Of a DNA stretch of 64,000 nucleotides, positions 61,665 to 64,000 are shown piece after piece. The first letter of the stretch is position 1; the number at the start of each line of letters is the position of its first letter. The notes below the pieces were generated by a model. That model was not told the DNA's origin. It did no database searches and saw only the letters and a list, made by a program, of their open reading frames with translations. The translations under genes were made by a program, and so were the position numbers. The stretch is from Rubripirellula reticaptiva (lineage in GTDB: Bacteria > Planctomycetota > Planctomycetia > Pirellulales > Pirellulaceae), in contig NZ_SJPX01000006.1 in assembly GCF_007860175.1 (NCBI RefSeq), positions 126,074-190,073 on the forward strand, read 5' to 3'.

Positions 61665-64000
61665 TCGAACAAATTGCTGAACCGTGCGTTGAAGTGACCT
61701 ATCTCGCATTTCTTGCCAGTTGGCGAGCGTTGCCTGTTTTTGCGATCGTCGCCGTTTTGGCGATGGTGCTCCGCAACCGATTGCCAGCACGCTACCTGTG
61801 CTGGCTTTGGCTGATCGTGATCGCAAGGTTGTTGCTGCCTTTTTCGGTCGAATCGACGGTTGCGATCAGTTCCATCGCTGACAAACCTGCACGAACGCTG
61901 GTTTCGGGCGATGAAGAAGTCGCGGTAGATTCAGTTGGCTTCGATACATTTACCTACGAAGACGACGACGGGAAGTCCGTGACGGTTGCACTCCTGCCAC
62001 CCGGTGCTACCGCTGAGGAACAGGCTGCGGCGGATGCCTATGTGTCGAAGATCAGCTCGGAGGAGTTGGCTTTGAGTGCGTCTAACGCGTCACAGCAACA
62101 GTACAACCAAGTGAACGCAATTGAATCTCCGTCTGCAAAGCCGGATACGTTACTGGAGTTCATCGCCTACTCAATAGTCCTCGCCTTACCGGCCATTGGG
62201 GTTGTGTTGCTACTTCGGAGCTTCGCATCACATGTTCGTTTCGCGTTGGCATTGCGGACGCTTCCACTCGTTAACGATCGAGCGACAATCGACTGTCTGT
62301 TGAGGGTTTGTGACGAGCTCGGTGTAGGACGGCGACCCAAGCTGAAGGAAGTTCCGTCGCTTCATGCACCGGCCATGTTTGGGGTGTTTCGGCCAGTTAT
62401 CTGCCTTCCTACCCGATGGCGAGAAAGGCTGACAACAAAACAGCTCGAATGGGTGTTTCGTCACGAGGTCGCTCACGTCAAAGGTCGGGACGGTTTGCTG
62501 CTTTCGATGGCGACTTTGGCGAGATCGCTGCATTGGTTCAACCCTTTGTCTTGGATTGCGGTTGCCAAGCTTCAGTACAGCATGGAGAGAGCCGCCGATG
62601 AACTCGTGACGCTCCACTTGAATGAGACGCAGGTTCGCGAATATGGCGAACTCCTGCTTCAATTTGCTGCCGGCCAACCATCGCCGCGCACGCGCCCAAC
62701 AATCGGGCTTCTCGCGATGGCGGCACCGAAAGGTCTCGGGCAGCGAATCGAATCGTTAGGAACGCCAGTTCGTAGTAGAAGTTGGCTTCGAGAATTGGTG
62801 GCAATTTCTGCGATCGGCATGGTTGCCATCTGTGGATTGACCGACGCCAAACCAATCGAAACGCCTGTGGTGAAGCCACGACCCGTTCCAAATTTCGAGG
62901 TTGCGTTGTCCGGAGGTGACTGGAAACGCCCTGACGATTTAATCCAGTCTCCAACTGTCCCGGACACTCGAGTCGTATCCATCAATGTCGAAAAAGCACT
63001 GCGAAAAGCGAAGGAACTTGAGCCGCGAATTGATGCGGAGCGATTTGTGCTCAACTATTTCGCGATGTACCCGGTGACTTCAGATCAGCGTGCCGATGCG
63101 ATAATCACTGACGGCATGATGACCGTCGAGGTAACGAAACCGCAAGAAACGCTGATAAAGCAAATGCTGTCGGCATTCGAGAAGTCGGGGCTCTGGCAGA
63201 TCGTCACCGAGCTTCGAGTAATCGACACCAACATTAAACTACTGGATCAATTTGATTGGTCGACGTCCGAGACGACAGCACGCGTCGCGCGACTCGATCG
63301 CGCACCCGTGCTGGACAATCCAGAACTCTGGCCGGAAGCAACGCTCTCGTTCAATGCTTTGGGTTTGTCGCCGAGCACGAACGAAAACTACAGAATTGAG
63401 CAATCTGCCTCGATGCCGATTCGCGCCGCCAAAATCAGTCGGCTGCAAAGCGAACGATTCATTCGTCAACTGCAACTCGACAGTCGCTCGAACCTCATGC
63501 AAGCTCCCAAGGTCACGATGTTCAACGGCCAATGTGCCGTCATCAGCGATGTTTACCAACGACCATTCGTCACCGATGTGTGGGAGATTGCTGGTGACAA
63601 AGCTACGGCGATTCAGCCAAAGATTTCTGTTTTTGAGGACGGTTGGAAATTCTTATTGAAAACGACCGTTTCTTCGGATGAGGACGTAAAGTTGCAAATG
63701 GTCTTAACTCAAGCGAGTGTTGAAGGTGTAAAGCTCGCGAGCCTCCCGAATTCGCGTAGCAATGATCCGGACCAACGAGTGACCATCCAAGTACCAACGG
63801 TCAAGTCGGATTCAATCGCCGTGGAAAGCATGCTGAAAGAGTCGGAAGCGTTGCTAGTGTTCTCGCCCAAACCGTATTCGAGTGAGTCTGATGAGGACGA
63901 TAACAAGAGCAACTTTGGCATTGGTCAAGTATTCATGATCCGTACGCAACTCATCTCAGATCACGAATTCCTGAAGGGCTTCGTCCCCGAGCAAGATGAT
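61661..64000 (+). CDS. BlaR1-like M56 metallopeptidase fused to a secretin-like domain, 3' end outside window
   Basis: The frame is open for 780 codons to the window end. N-terminal membrane helices (ALPVFAIVAVLAMVL; CWLWLIVIARLLLPF; FIAYSIVLALPAIGVVLLL) surround a long extracytoplasmic loop. The zinc motif HEVAH is at 268-272 with the downstream Glu in SMERAADELV. A fourth hydrophobic segment (AISAIGMVAICGL) is followed, outside the membrane, by a region around 605-700 (QAPKVTMFNGQCAVISD, then strands VTIQVP and LLVFS) that resembles the secretin (GspD) core. Instead of a penicillin-binding sensor, the outer part is therefore secretin-like. Confidence 0.8.
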   Translation, partial: MIEQIAEPCVEVTYLAFLASWRALPVFAIVAVLAMVLRNRLPARYLCWLWLIVIARLLLPFSVESTVAISSIADKPARTLVSGDEEVAVDSVGFDTFTYEDDDGKSVTVALLPPGATAEEQAAADAYVSKISSEELALSASNASQQQYNQVNAIESPSAKPDTLLEFIAYSIVLALPAIGVVLLLRSFASHVRFALALRTLPLVNDRATIDCLLRVCDELGVGRRPKLKEVPSLHAPAMFGVFRPVICLPTRWRERLTTKQLEWVFRHEVAHVKGRDGLLLSMATLARSLHWFNPLSWIAVAKLQYSMERAADELVTLHLNETQVREYGELLLQFAAGQPSPRTRPTIGLLAMAAPKGLGQRIESLGTPVRSRSWLRELVAISAIGMVAICGLTDAKPIETPVVKPRPVPNFEVALSGGDWKRPDDLIQSPTVPDTRVVSINVEKALRKAKELEPRIDAERFVLNYFAMYPVTSDQRADAIITDGMMTVEVTKPQETLIKQMLSAFEKSGLWQIVTELRVIDTNIKLLDQFDWSTSETTARVARLDRAPVLDNPELWPEATLSFNALGLSPSTNENYRIEQSASMPIRAAKISRLQSERFIRQLQLDSRSNLMQAPKVTMFNGQCAVISDVYQRPFVTDVWEIAGDKATAIQPKISVFEDGWKFLLKTTVSSDEDVKLQMVLTQASVEGVKLASLPNSRSNDPDQRVTIQVPTVKSDSIAVESMLKESEALLVFSPKPYSSESDEDDNKSNFGIGQVFMIRTQLISDHEFLKGFVPEQDD

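Overview
The window looks like chromosomal DNA of a marine planctomycete of the Pirellulaceae (Rhodopirellula type). The evidence is the dense set of sulfatases, a Gfo/Idh/MocA oxidoreductase with a Tat signal and a DUF1080 protein, an ECF sigma factor paired with a FecR/LamG protein, GxxExxY proteins, BlaI/BlaR1 pairs, and long intergenic hairpin repeats. This assignment is inferred from gene content only; there is no rRNA or other marker gene in the window.

Region 1 (1-10.8 kb) is a defence/conflict island. It holds the 3' part of a large SF1 helicase with a C-terminal Vsr/MTES_1575-like nuclease domain, then a metallophosphoesterase, a cyclic-phosphate receiver-domain protein and a beheaded HIT-domain gene in overlapping order. 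Next comes a complete three-gene operon (4720-9898) that matches the Detocs anti-phage system: a giant sensor kinase, a stand-alone receiver, and a receiver fused to a nucleoside-phosphorylase-type effector. A decayed HNH nuclease gene follows.

Region 2 (10.8-17.6 kb) holds a DCC-family thiol oxidoreductase, a SOUL heme protein, TspO, a PIN/RHH toxin-antitoxin pair, a frameshifted nitroreductase, and a mosaic repeat locus with a small ORF, a predicted papain-like lipoprotein and a truncated receiver domain.

Region 3 (17.6-38.6 kb) is a signalling and stress region. A four-gene minus-strand operon encodes a CheB-CheR-PAS hybrid kinase of 1924 residues, a CHASE3 kinase that has lost its HisKA domain, a KaiC-like double ATPase and a second hybrid kinase. 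Around it are a PRC-barrel protein, a small lipoprotein, a single-domain response regulator, a YciE-type ferritin-like protein, a cytoplasmic alpha-amylase, two DUF1990 proteins, RecQ with two small DUF883-like membrane proteins, and a MOSC protein. A topoisomerase IB pseudogene lies among palindromic repeats.

Region 4 (38.7-59.8 kb) is devoted to sulfated polysaccharide breakdown: an ECF sigma factor, a FecR/LamG anti-sigma-like protein, five sulfatases, an oxidoreductase, a DUF1080 protein, a GH5 glycosidase and an FAD enzyme. Two GxxExxY genes (one broken) are bracketed by a roughly 33-bp repeat present in six copies. Region 5 (59.8-64 kb) carries a second copy of the long mosaic repeat, a gene interrupted by one amber codon, and a BlaI repressor with a BlaR1 protease that appears fused to a secretin-like domain and runs off the window.

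A theme of the whole window is gene debris: at least four nitroreductase-derived loci, four copies of an unclassified structured repeat, and remnants of HIT, HNH, topoisomerase IB, LRR, GxxExxY and receiver-domain genes. No tRNA, rRNA, CRISPR array or intact transposase was seen.
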